DNA of 64,000 nt from Trogon surrucura (Eukaryota; Chordata; Aves; Trogoniformes; Trogonidae), in the NCBI GenBank assembly GCA_020746105.1, contig CM036620.1:40823206-40887205 (forward strand), written 5' to 3'. The notes under the pieces are model-generated. The model was given only the letters and a program-made list of their open reading frames with translations, had not been told where the DNA came from and searched no databases. The translations under genes were made by a program, and so were the position numbers. How positions within the stretch are numbered: position 1 is the stretch's first letter; each line of letters begins with the position of its first letter. Positions 12,801 to 24,140 of this stretch are shown here, one piece after another.

Positions 12801-14888
12801 AACTCACTTGGCATTTTGTGGATTTTTTTTTTTTTTGTATCATATAGCCTTTGAAAAAATATTCACATTTTCAACATTTAAGCCAATAAACCACCAAAAT
12901 GACTTCTGGTACTGTCTTTCACTATTTTTCACTTTCATTTTACCATCATTATCTCGTTGCTCATTGTGGTCTAGCCTGACACTATATAATAGGTCTTTAG
13001 AAGAAAAAGTGTTAATTTTCAAGTAGATATGAGACCATTTTTATTTCTAATACTTATCTCTGTAACTACTGTGTAGACACTGATAGTACGTGTGCGTAGC
13101 TCGGTATTAGTTATTTCTATTTAGCAATTCATAGTGTGGATACACTTTCGGCATCCATATAATGTATTTCTATATAACACCACAGATAAACTGCAGGAGC
13201 AGTACTGCAGTCACAAATTTATGGTCGCAACATAGAGGCTCTGAAGCGATTATATTGATAAGTGTTTTAATAATGTGAAGATTTATCTTCTACATGTTAG
13301 GAGCAAAAGTTCAACAGTAGTTATTTTAATAGCTTTTCTGATAAGTAGTTATTACATAAGAAAGGTATTAATTCTTTGGTTTAAAATTTGTGTTAGAGGT
13401 TGTACTATATTCAACAAGGGTTTAAGTAGTGTGTATCAGTGAAATATATTTTATGCCTTGAAAGGGCTACAATTATATTTAGTGACGGTTACTTATCTCT
13501 AGAAATATTTCACTGTTGTTATTAGAAGTGATGAGGGAGTTCTTACAACAATCAAAATTAATTTGGATTTAACTCCGGTTTCTCTTTATTCTACTACATA
13601 ATAAATTCTGGGAAAAAAATTGTCACCTCTGTGAGATCAAAAGCTGATACAGAGCTGGGTTTTACTCCCAATTATGTCTTGTGCACAAGCTGTTGGAATA
13701 CAAGATTGTGTTTATGACACTGTAGAGGAAAATTTGGGTGCCAGAGCCAAAAAATACTCCTACATTCAGAAGCCAGACAGAGGTGTACCCAGCCCAAGCT
13801 TGCCATTGTATGTTTCTTCTGTCCCTGCAACAACATCGAATGATCAATGTCATGCAGAAAATTTGGGATTCTGGAAGGGTTCTGATGCGGTACTTGAAAG
13901 ACCAGTAAGATCTCTAAGTCATCCCGCACTCAGGTTAGAGCAATGTGGCTGCGCTGTATAAACCTAGATGTCATTCAGCTTCTAATATAGGTACCTGGAG
14001 CAGGGTTTAAGCAAAATATTATACTGTAACCTGCTCCTTAACATATATAACTTCTAAATTTTAATATTAGAGAGGCCAGGGGAACATTCGTGAGAGAAAG
14101 TAGATTGACTAAATTTTCTTGTGCTGTCTGTCATCTGTTTATTTCTTTAAAAAGATTTGCACAGAACTCTTCTCCATTCCTCTTTTCCTGCCTCTTGCTT
14201 TGCACTAGAGATAGTCTATGTCTTTTGCAAGTCAATGAATCTGAGATGTTCAAGGTGCTAATTAATGAGATTTCTTTCCAGCCCCACCCCACTCTTCATT
14301 TGTAAGCATTCTGTAATTCATTGTAAGCCTGTCAGAAGAGTCATGCCGTACTTGTCAAATAGGTGTATTAAGAATTAACTTGTATTGTCAGCTTTTTTTT
14401 TCTTTATATTATGCACTTCCTAAACAAAATAAAGGAATTTGAGGGGTCTTGCTTTGCTCTCTTATCATGTCCATTCACAGGCTTTAAAGAAAAACTTGCT
14501 TATCAGCAAGGCTGTGTGCTTAACATTTCACTATGTTCTTTTAAGTCTGAAGGGAAACATAGGCAACAATGTTGGGGATTATAGCTAATTATAGGATTTT
14601 TCTACTAAAAAAACCTAAATGGTTCACACCTACAATGAGTCCTAAATTATCAGGTGACAAAAAATGTTTTGCCTTTCAGTGGCATTAAATTTAGTTCCCA
14701 CTTAGATTTGTGAATTTAAAAACATAGTCCATGACTGTTCTCAGTATCGGGATCAGTAGTGTGAAGCTAATAGCTGATTCCAAACTCCCCATGAAGACCT
14801 ACCACTCATCCAGGTGTTCTGAGGAAGAGAAACAAATGTCCATCACAATTGTAAAGGTCGTGGAGCACTGGTGACAAAACTACATATG
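829..14888. other. Gene-free AT-rich stretch
   Basis: No convincing gene is seen over this 14-kb stretch. All open frames are short (114 codons or fewer), lack splice context or protein-like composition, and often have an open frame opposite. It contains scattered homopolymers (A17 at 6624-6640, T14 at 12823-12836), a perfect short palindrome at 6028-6055, and a bidirectionally open patch at about 13.66-13.96 kb that I could not identify. It is consistent with a large intron or intergenic DNA. Confidence 0.6.
6028..6055. repeat. Perfect 13-bp inverted repeat, 2-bp spacer
   Basis: Arms at 6028-6040 (GATGTGTTAATTA) and 6043-6055 are exact reverse complements, separated by CC. Each arm ends in a TAATTA core, the type bound by homeodomain proteins. 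A protein-binding role is only inference; the symmetry is directly visible. Confidence 0.8.
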
Positions 14889-15215
14889 TGTTCTGATTTT
14901 GGCTGGGATAGAGTTAATTTCCTTTCTAGTAGCTGATATAGTGCGTTTTCAATTTGAGATGAGAATAATGTTGATAGAACACTGATGTTTTAGATGTTGC
15001 ATTTAGGCTGCCAAGGACTTTTCAGCTTCTCATGCTGCCCTGTCAGCAGAGGCTGGGTGTGTGCGAGGGGCTTGGGAGGGGCCCCAGGCAGGACAGCTGA
15101 CCCAAACTGGGATATTCCTCGCCATTTGATATCCTGCTCAGCACACAACTGGCAATGGGGGAAAGGCTAGCCAGGGGGCAGTTGCACAGGAACAGGTTGG
15201 GCGTCAATTGGAGCT
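14889..15215 (+). mobile_element. Partial ERVL-type solo LTR
   Basis: The segment opens with TGTTCTGATTTTGGCTGGG and then GATAGAGTTAATTT, the beginning shared by a widespread family of avian class III (ERVL-like) LTRs as I recall it. The family-like blocks AAGGACTTTTCAGCTTCTCATG and a GC-rich centre with GACAGCTGACCCAAACTGG follow. The right end (around GGGCGTCAATTG) looks internally shortened, because the polyadenylation portion of a full LTR is not seen. No internal retroviral sequence flanks it, so it is a solo and damaged LTR. Many substitutions suggest an old insertion. The borders are approximate. Confidence 0.7.
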
Positions 15216-18200
15216 AAATAGAAGCAATATAACTAAGTCAAATGAACATTACACTGATTCTTTCTGCTGGAGAGTATTGAAGTCTCAGATTTTAACAGCA
15301 TGGAAGTAATTTTTGTGCTAAACTGTAAGAGCATAATTCTGTTAATGTGTAACCTAGTTAAGCCGAGCATATGCCACTTATCATTCAAAATTTTGCAATC
15401 TCTACAACTGTTCCTTTCAAGATTTGCTTTAATGTTGGTACAGGTAAGAGCAACTGGAAATTCAGAAAGTTATGTGTCTACTTTCCCTGCAGATATTTTG
15501 CTGCCATGAGACAGAACTATAGTCTTACAGCCCCTTTTTTTTGTTTCACCTATTAAGAATAATCCATATGGAGCTACAATAATGACATATAGCTTTTGTC
15601 ACCTAGGAAATCAGGTGGCAAAATATCTACCAATATCTTCCCTAGTGGGAGAAGTTTCATAAAACTTAGATAAACTATCAATTTTTATGAACTTAGCTGC
15701 CATAATTTTTTTACTGGATCTGAAATGAAATATTTACATAAGACTGCACACATTCTGCTTCTGTTCTCTGCAAATCCTCTTTGTAATATTCAGCTAACAG
15801 TTTGAGCAGTTGCACATGATAACATTCCCATCACCAAGGACAAATTAAGCATAGTAGGTAGGTCATAGTTAATATTAATGATACTTTAGAAATAAAAACA
15901 TAGAACTGTAGCAAATCTTCTGCAACATCATCTGCCAGTTCTCTGAGTCTTACGGCAGTCTAACTGGAACAGTTGTTCCTGTTACTGCCACACTTGTTTT
16001 GCTAATATGAAGAAAAAAAAAAAAGCCATGCCAGAAGGATGCCTTTGTGAAATATAGATCCAACTTGACATCATTTCATGCCTACTTTCAACAAAGATTT
16101 TGAAGTACAAATAGAAGTATTACTGTTCAAATGACTTGTAAAAGTTCAAACTTCTTGCAAAAATTTTGGAGAACAGTTAATCTCCAAAAATGATGAAGAC
16201 ACACTAAAAATTGCAGGCCTGTCTTTGAACCATATACCTCCATTTATTTTTACCTTTTTGAATTCAAGTGACATTGACACTATATAATTCATTAGTCAGG
16301 ATACTGTGAGACTGATCTTTTCTCCTGTTCTTAAAAATATCATGCTCGAATGCCAGATAAATTTAAACGCTTAATTCTAGTTTTGTGTATTTCCCAATAA
16401 ATCCAAATGTCTTCAGTTAAGTCACTTAAGTTACTCTTTCTTAAACTGTTACTAATTAGTGTACAGTACAGTCAAGTTTATTCTTTCTGACAATGAAGCA
16501 TTGTATCTCCAAGTCTACGTTATGTCGTACTTTATTAACTTACTGAAGAAATTGTTTATAGTAAAAGATGTCCACCCAGGTTTAGGTACCTTAAAATTTA
16601 AAATAAACACTTCAAGAATCACCTCATTGAATTTAAGAAAGTCTGTTTCCCACATAACAGTGCCCATAGACAACCAAATAAAATGATCTGAAGACGAAAT
16701 GATGGAGGCAAAATGCTAAATCCTCACTGGTAATATAGAAGACCTTCAGTCATTGAAGGTAACCCTTAGAGGCGAATCTCAAACAACATGAGCTTTCCAT
16801 TGATTTCTGAAGGCAGAGGATACTTGAAAAAGATGAAAAGTCTTAAAATGCCTGTTAAAAATCAGAGATAAATTAGTTTGTAGTTTTTGAGGAATGCCTT
16901 AGAGATGGAGTCATTTTGAGAAGGGAATAAGATAAAGGTTACCTTTGTATTGTTGACACAAAAGGAATAATTCATAATAATATAATATCCCTGAATAATT
17001 TTGAATAAATTTGTCTAATAGTAAATAAAAAGAGAAGTGTAATAGTAAGAACTTGATACTAACTCCCTATTTCTCATGACTCGCATCCTTGATTACTAAT
17101 GATTCCTGGCACAATAAAATGAGTAAATAACAACAGCTCAATTTCATGCTCTTCAGCAGTAGTACCTTAGTCTTGCTCACAAATGAGAAAGTTTGAAGCT
17201 CAAATCGTTCCAAAGTTCCCCCACAACAGCGATTGTGCATTTGCATTACTGCTTATGTTTTCTGTTTAGACAACAGCAGAGACAACAACCCATCCAGTGC
17301 CTTCTGAAGCACAAGTGTGTTATTTTTAAAAGATTCATGATTCTGCAAAGCAGTAACATACATAATTGAGTAACCTATATTCCCACATTTAACCAGATTC
17401 AGTGCCCTACACTTGAAATAAATGTAAAATTTAGCATTCTGATTGAGTTCTGTCATGATATGGACCAAAAGCAATTTAGTTATAGAGCCTAAAATGATGA
17501 AGGATGAAAGCAAGATTGAATTTAGCTTGTTCTAGTTAGAATCAAAGACACCTTTTCATCAGATAAGATAGAGGTCAAACTACGGAAAACAGTAATGTAA
17601 TTGTTGGATCTGGAGGGATTAGGAATATGATGACGAAAGGAAGGCTACACCTAATGGCAGCATTTGCAATGGATACTTACAGGGCAATGAAACCTGCGAT
17701 GGTTAGCATGGCAATAAGCTAAAGGTAAGGCATTATATTCAAAATAGTATGTGATTATAGCCAGCAGGTGGCCATAAATTCTGAGATTACGCGCAGGACA
17801 TTCAGAACTGTCTGCATAGTTTTTTTCTTTTTTAACCATAATGGATATACGGCACAAATGCACCAGAGAGCGGCAAGGGCAACCATAACTTTTCTTTATC
17901 TTTGGTTTGTTTTTTTTTCATTAATGTGGGAGATGGGTTTTATTTCCCCATTAATGCTTTATTTTTCCTCAATAACACTATGAATAATCTAAATTGGACC
18001 TGATTGTTTCTGAAGTCAGGAATTGTAAAGGAATACAGTAGGATGTGTTATGGTATATAGAATTTTATCATATTCCATCCAACGGATGTCGTGGACATGT
18101 TGGTTATAACTTGTTATAAAACTTGTATTAATCTCTTTGGGTAGTTATTATTCTCTGAGACTCTTCTAGTGATTAAAAAGTAATTAATTCTAGCACTGTG

Positions 18201-18598
18201 AAAAATATTTAGTTTGTGTAATAGATTTCAGAGTAGCAGAAGTGTGTTGGGAAAAAGGAGGAGGGAAAGTTTCATGTGCAAAGTCAGGATGCAACAAGTA
18301 AAATGCACAGATATTATAGGAGATAAAGAGTTCTAAGCAAACTGTAGTGACTAGAAATTTGGGATTGATAAACACGCAGAGAGAATTCTCAGCTTGTTCC
18401 AGATATTTCAAGGGAAACTAGCATCTTTCTAAGTAATAGTTCTTTAATAATGTGTGTTAACTGCCAATAATTGCAAAATAGCATGTTACAAAAATATGGG
18501 GAAAATATAAAAAAAAGGAACTTTCTTCTTAAAAAGTTTCTCTTATTTTTATGGGTAAAATGCTAGTCTTGAAAATACAGAGATTCTTTTCCCTTCAA
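15216..18598. other. Gene-free stretch
   Basis: AT-rich sequence with no supported gene, repeat family or RNA. Open frames are 86 codons or fewer and look random. An A-rich run lies near 16012-16024. Confidence 0.6.
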
Positions 18599-18828
18599 CT
18601 CAGCACTGGTAAGACAGACCTGGAGTGCTGTGTTTGGGTCTGATCTCCCCACTACAAGGGAGACACGGATGTCCTGAAGCCAGTTCTGCAAAGGACCACA
18701 AAGATGATTAAGGGTTTGGAGCACCTTTTGTATGAGGAAGGGCTAAGAGAGCTGGGACTGTTGAGCCCAGAGAAAAGAAGGATCAGGTTTATCCATATGC
18801 ACAAATACCTCAGAGCAGGGGGGGAAGT
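18599..18828 (+). mobile_element. Old CR1 LINE fragment (ORF2 C-terminal region)
   Basis: This sequence parallels the part of CR1 ORF2 that follows the reverse transcriptase core. Blocks such as CACTGGTAAGACAGACCTGG, CCTGGAGTGCTGTG, CCACAAAGATGAT and GAGCACCTTTTGTATGAGGA correspond to the section read on the minus strand at about 41.3-41.5 kb in the younger copy here (the VRPHLEYC to LLxRVQHRAT to [10 protein letters not shown] region). The frame is broken by stops and indels, and neither the 5' part nor the 3' tail is present. It is clearly older than the copies at 41 and 54 kb. It is non-functional. Confidence 0.75.
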
Positions 18829-21800
18829 AAAGAAAACAAATGGTATTTACTATTGCTGTCTTTCATGAATGCCTCTAATGGATGTCACATGAAAAAATTA
18901 GGGATCTTGCTAGCTGTAGGTAGCTCCAGTTAAATAAGTACACATAGTTTAAAAGTTATATCTGATTAAGCTAGAAATAAGAGAAAATACTGCTGTGGTT
19001 AGGTTAATGAAAATGAAAAGGCAGAGTTCTGGAGATTTCTTCTCTGTAAGGAAATATGCCATGATAAAAAATAAATTTTGTATGGCCTCTTCTACTTCAG
19101 AAATAAGAATAAAGTGGACATAGTCTTCACAAATTGAATTCTTGTTGGTATCCAACATCTCTATAGTAAACTCTGTGGTAAGGCAGAAGAAAAAGGAAGG
19201 AAGGAAGCAAGCTGCTAAATAGTAATAATAGTTGGGAAACGTTCTTAGAGGCTTTCATAATGGTAATGTCTACAGAAGCTGAAAATCTCACTGGACCTCT
19301 GGTAATAAACATAATTCGTAAGAAGTCTAGAAAATTGCCCTGCATGGTTGATAATCCTTGAGGAAGATATAGTTGCTTAATGAGTCACTACTCAATTAGT
19401 TTCTGTCTGGAAACTTAGGACAAATTTAATGGACACTGACTGTCATCTGTGCCTTACAATTCTTCTGTTTCATGTATTTATTTTTTTAATAAAATAATTC
19501 ATGTTTGCATTAGTACTTTACAGAAAAATTACTTACAGATCTTGCGTACTTTCTGAATTCATAGTGTAGTTTCTTGACTCAGCAACCACAATGATTTTGC
19601 TTCCTATTACACAGAGCAAGGCTATGTTGTACTACTGCTTGTTATGGGACATTGTTCCAGTTCTCAGCAAGATGCAACATCTAGCACACACTAGTTTTCA
19701 CCGTAAAACAAGTCCCCTGTTTATGTTGTTTTCTCAAGACTAGATTTAGATAGCAATTCCATGCAACAGTTTTTCAGCTGAAATATGCTGTCCTAAGGAG
19801 GAACGGCATATGAAAGCTTTTGTATTTCCAGCTGTTTGACTAGTGTAGTGCTTTCAGATCACAAGTCTTTACTGACATAAAAATACAGTTTACATCAATT
19901 TAAAAGCCTACAAGAAATAATTGCTGCAAGGAAGACTGATTCACATAACATTGCTTCAGTGTACTTACTAAGTGAAGATCTTTCAAAAAGATATGATAAT
20001 CTGTCAGTGCCTTCAGTGAAACATAAAACCTAATGAAACTTTGGAAGTTCACAGAAATACCTGTGCAAGAAGCTAACAAACTTTCAGTTTATTAGTTGAG
20101 GAGAATGTATTGTAAGCTTAGTTTGGTGATGTGTTGAGAAATTGAAAAACTGGGCTGGAATGGTGCTCCGGTCTCTAAGAATCTGATACACAGCAGGATT
20201 AAAATTAGGTAATTTGCAGTATGATGTTTAGTGATTGCTACACCTCTCAGTATTTGCTTATTACTTAACACAAAATGGTTTTTTTTACCATTGCCCAAAG
20301 GAAAAACACTTGAATATGACTTGCTAAAATTGACCTTTACTTACACATTGTGACTTTTACATGGCAGTATTATGATAAACTGACTCTAGCTTCAGATTTA
20401 TTACTCAACCGTGACCTTTGGTTATATTAGAATATTGCTTTCAACCAGACTAAATAATAATGTCTCTGTGAATGTAAGGAATTGGCAGATCTGAGATGTC
20501 AATTGCCGGCTCAATTTTCCTCTCACCTGGGAGTGCAGCGTGTCATAGTGCTTTATTGATCTAAGAGCTGTTAGAGTTCAGCATTGTAACTCCTCGGTTT
20601 TCCACACAGTGAAGTACAGTGCAGTGTAAAAGAGATGAAGTGTGAACTGGAGCATGACTCCAGTCAAGACTGGTCAAAATACAGAATGTCTGTTTCATCA
20701 GAAATAAGTATTATTATTTTTAAATGATTTTTTTCCTAAGTGGGAATATGCAGCCAAAATCTCTTAGATAAGACATTTTAAAAGATCCTTACAAAAGTAT
20801 TATTGCTGTGTTTGTCCTATATTCTGGGTAACTGGTTTTGAGATTTAAGTGCTTAGTTTTGATGGAACACTTCAAACAATTGCAGTGTTGCAACTACATT
20901 ATGCTCCTTCTGAGTACAGCATAGTAAAGTATCTAGATTTCATAGTTGACTATAATATTCAAAATTAATTCATTTTACTACAAAGAAACTTCCTGATAAC
21001 TTTTTTTTCTAAATGTCAATGACATTGAGAGATTTTGCTGGTATGTTTTGATTTTAATAAAATCAGTATCTGCTAATAGAAACTGTTTAGGTGATCAGAA
21101 AGTTTTCAGTCTGTTGTAGTCTAGAGGATAATAATGAACAAAAGCACCTCCTTGTTGCTTCTGCTCATTACACTTCAGAAGAACGACTGGGTTTCTCTGT
21201 AAGAATGTCTTTCAGTGCAGCATCTTCTTGTGCCTTTGCTTGTCAGATGGGGACTGAAACCAGATGGATTTTTACTTTAGAAAGGACTAAGTTTGTAATC
21301 CTATAGAAACTTGCTTTATTAAAATAATAATTCATTTGCTTAACATCTATATAAAAATTAAAGTGTTTGTATAATTAGTAGTAGTAATAGTATTGCTATT
21401 ATGCTATTGGTGCCAGGATTCTTCTGGATACTTAAGTAAACGTGTTCCGGCATTGAGGCCTTAGCCAAATTTTAAGCATGTTCATGAACTTTTTAGTTGT
21501 TATTGTGTCTTAACTTGTCACATGCTTCTGTCTGCTGTGCTGCTATGTGGATGAAGAGCAGAGCAACTTATTTTTTTTATAAGACTTTGTGACTTTTGTA
21601 ATTTAATGTTTTAATATTTAATATGCAGATTAAGCTATGCTGTCTCTATCCAAATTATTTTTAAGGTATTTGTGTTGGCTGAAAGTAACCAAGTAGGTAT
21701 GTATCCATAATATAGAGATATTTTACAAGGTGTTTTCTAGAAGACACGTTCTTGAATTCTTTTATTTTTTTAAGTCTCGTGTAATTAGTATTGGAAAAAG

Positions 21801-24013
21801 AAAGCCGAATTTCTCCATTGATTAGCAGTGTATATTTTTGTGGTTTAATATTTCCTCCAAACTAAATACATTTTGGTGATTTTTTTAATAATTTAAACAG
21901 GTTTTTGTAATTATTTTTAGTGTACATTTTTCCTTTCTTATTCCTAGTGGATAGAAACATATTTTAGAATCTACCAGATCAAATCAGCAATGGATGTGAT
22001 AAGTGAAGTAAAACATACTGATATTGCCTTACAAATAGCAATGTATTTCACGTTCTTGTTTTTTAAAATCTAGTTTCGTAGTTATTATATTTGAAGACAT
22101 ACTTAAGTACATAATGTTCTATGTTTTTAAACATCGTCTTTAAAATTCACTGATAGTCATTTGACCATCACAAAGAGGTCTTCAGGCATCATTCTTTAAA
22201 ATTGGAACTGTTTACAACAGATACACAATTTCACTAGTTCGTCGGCAGCAAAAAGGCCTCTTGTAAAACGTTCACGTTAGGGCAGAAGTTCTTTCTGGAA
22301 GCAGATTTAAAACGTGATTCTTTGAAAGCTGCCATCAGTCAGCAAAATGGTTGTAGAAAAAGATTCCACCAACTATTCCTCATTTCATTTGACTGATTGA
22401 TCTGATAAGGCCGGTACAGCAGTTTGTTATTCCTGGCACTCTAAACTTAATCTCACTTAAGGGAAGGAAAAAAAAAAGAAAAAAAATCAATTGTCATTTT
22501 CAGCTTTTTAGAAGACTCTGCATCTTATTTTACAAAACAAATACTTGTTCTTATTATGATGGAGGAAATAAAAATGCAACTTCTGTCTAGAAATTACTGC
22601 TTAGCTTATTGTTATTTTACGAGCATTTCTTCCCCCTGACTGGGAACACAGTTTAATTGCTCAATAAAATTGCAAGGTTTTAAGACAAAAAGTCTACCAT
22701 AAAATTAAATGAGATTTAAAAAATATATGCTAAGCAATGTGTCAGTTCATTACATCAGTGCTGGTGGTTTTTAGAACTGAGAATTAGAGGGTCAGATTAA
22801 TTGAAACTATATTGATGTCAGATGAAGTTGAGGCAGTGTTTTGTCCTGAGTTTACAGCATACTCAAATTGGCAAAACACTGAAACAAATATTTTGTGGAA
22901 CTGATAGCTACTGGGGACATGACATCTTTGCTCACAGATAACCCAATCTTCCCAAAAGAAAGAAGAGAGTCAGATTGCAACATTTTGTTGTTGGGAAGCA
23001 GGGAGGTTCTGTAGCATTTTATCTGTGATTTTCCCTTACCAGGCAGTGACAAGGTAGGTAAACACAATTTTCTGTGCCTCCTTCACTATTCAAAAATTAA
23101 TGAGAAAAGACAGAAAAGCCTGGATTTTCAAGCTCCTGGAAAGAGGGTGTTGGAGATGCACCACAGGGGAAGGATTTTTGCCTGTAGCATTCTTGCAGAT
23201 TCACAAGATTCGCGAATACGGCCAGTTCCTGACAGCTCGGTGTGATGGTACTCCACAAAAACTCTTGTCAGCCATTGCGTTCACCTCTGCGAGGTGTTTG
23301 GTATTTCTGTGCTGGAAGGAATGCTTCAGTTTCTTTAACCTTCAAACTATAACCAGGGCACTTTTTCATACAGGTTTTGGTACCCTGTCAAAACAAAAGC
23401 AGAGATTTTCAGGGTCTGTGGCCAAATAGCGACCAGAGGGACAGGCCCTGGACTGGTGTCTAGGCAAGGTTTTCCCCTTGTCCTGCTTGAGCAGGACATA
23501 AGCGCTTCTGATTTGAGGTGGTGCCTGGATGGCAGGAGGCCATTCGCCCAGACTCGGTGTCAGGGAGCAGCAGTGCAGAGAGCAGACCCCAAAAAACCAT
23601 CGATGTGACAGTTTGAGGTCAAGCAGAGGTTTCCAGTTCCATTTTGATACAAAAGCAGAAAATTTGGGGGATTTTTTGAGAATTACTTATACCAAAGCAA
23701 AATTCAGAGGTTTTATAAACCAATTTGATATTAAATTTAATTTGTGAATTCTTTCCAGAATCCTGGCCAGGATTAAAGCATATTGACGAGACCAATATTA
23801 TAGACGTTTTTACGCATATTTGCTTTCATTTTTTCATATACGTTTCATTAAACCCTTGCATCAGTGGAGAGCCTAATATAACTTTCTTCTAAAGCTGAAA
23901 TCAAATGAATTTCGTTATAATGAAAATAGCGTTCTTTATTCTTCATTATATGTTTTTGTTTCAGCATTAACCTTTGTGTCCTATAACTTTCCATCTGCTA
24001 CTTTGTTTTACAG
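18829..24013. other. Gene-free stretch with a CpG-richer patch
   Basis: No gene is supported. One segment, about 23.1-23.65 kb, is more GC-rich and holds about a dozen CpGs within roughly 400 bases, unlike its surroundings. It includes a 109-codon open frame (23100-23429) beginning with ATG, with no motif I recognise. A 60-bp open segment at 21948-22007 has a good acceptor but a weak donor. Both are left unassigned. Confidence 0.5.
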
Positions 24014-24140
24014 GTTGGAGAAGAAAGAATTTCACACTAATAATCCCAAATTGAATAGCAAGATGAATTTACTCACCCTACCCTCATCTTCAGCCATGGA
24101 GGCAGGACTTGTTCTTCTAGATTGTACTGCTGAGTCTTAG
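24014..24140 (+). CDS. Candidate terminal coding exon, unknown gene
   Basis: A pyrimidine-rich tract with TTTTACAG (AG at 24012-24013) precedes the segment. Only one frame is open: after the first base G it reads 41 codons (beginning LEKKEFHTNNPK, including MNLLTLPSSSAMEAG, ending LLDCTAES) to a TAG at 24138-24140. The other frames stop within about 45 bases. The leading G completes the trailing AA of the candidate exon at 765-828, so the two can be read together. No polyadenylation signal was picked out just downstream, and a GTAAGAG at 24144 could act as a donor after the stop. I recognise no family, and the intron of about 23 kb is unproven. Confidence 0.33.

Noticed and set aside
21948..22007. 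60-bp open segment with a good acceptor
   Set aside because: Weak donor (GTAAAA), phase 0 only, and it does not join the other candidate exons.
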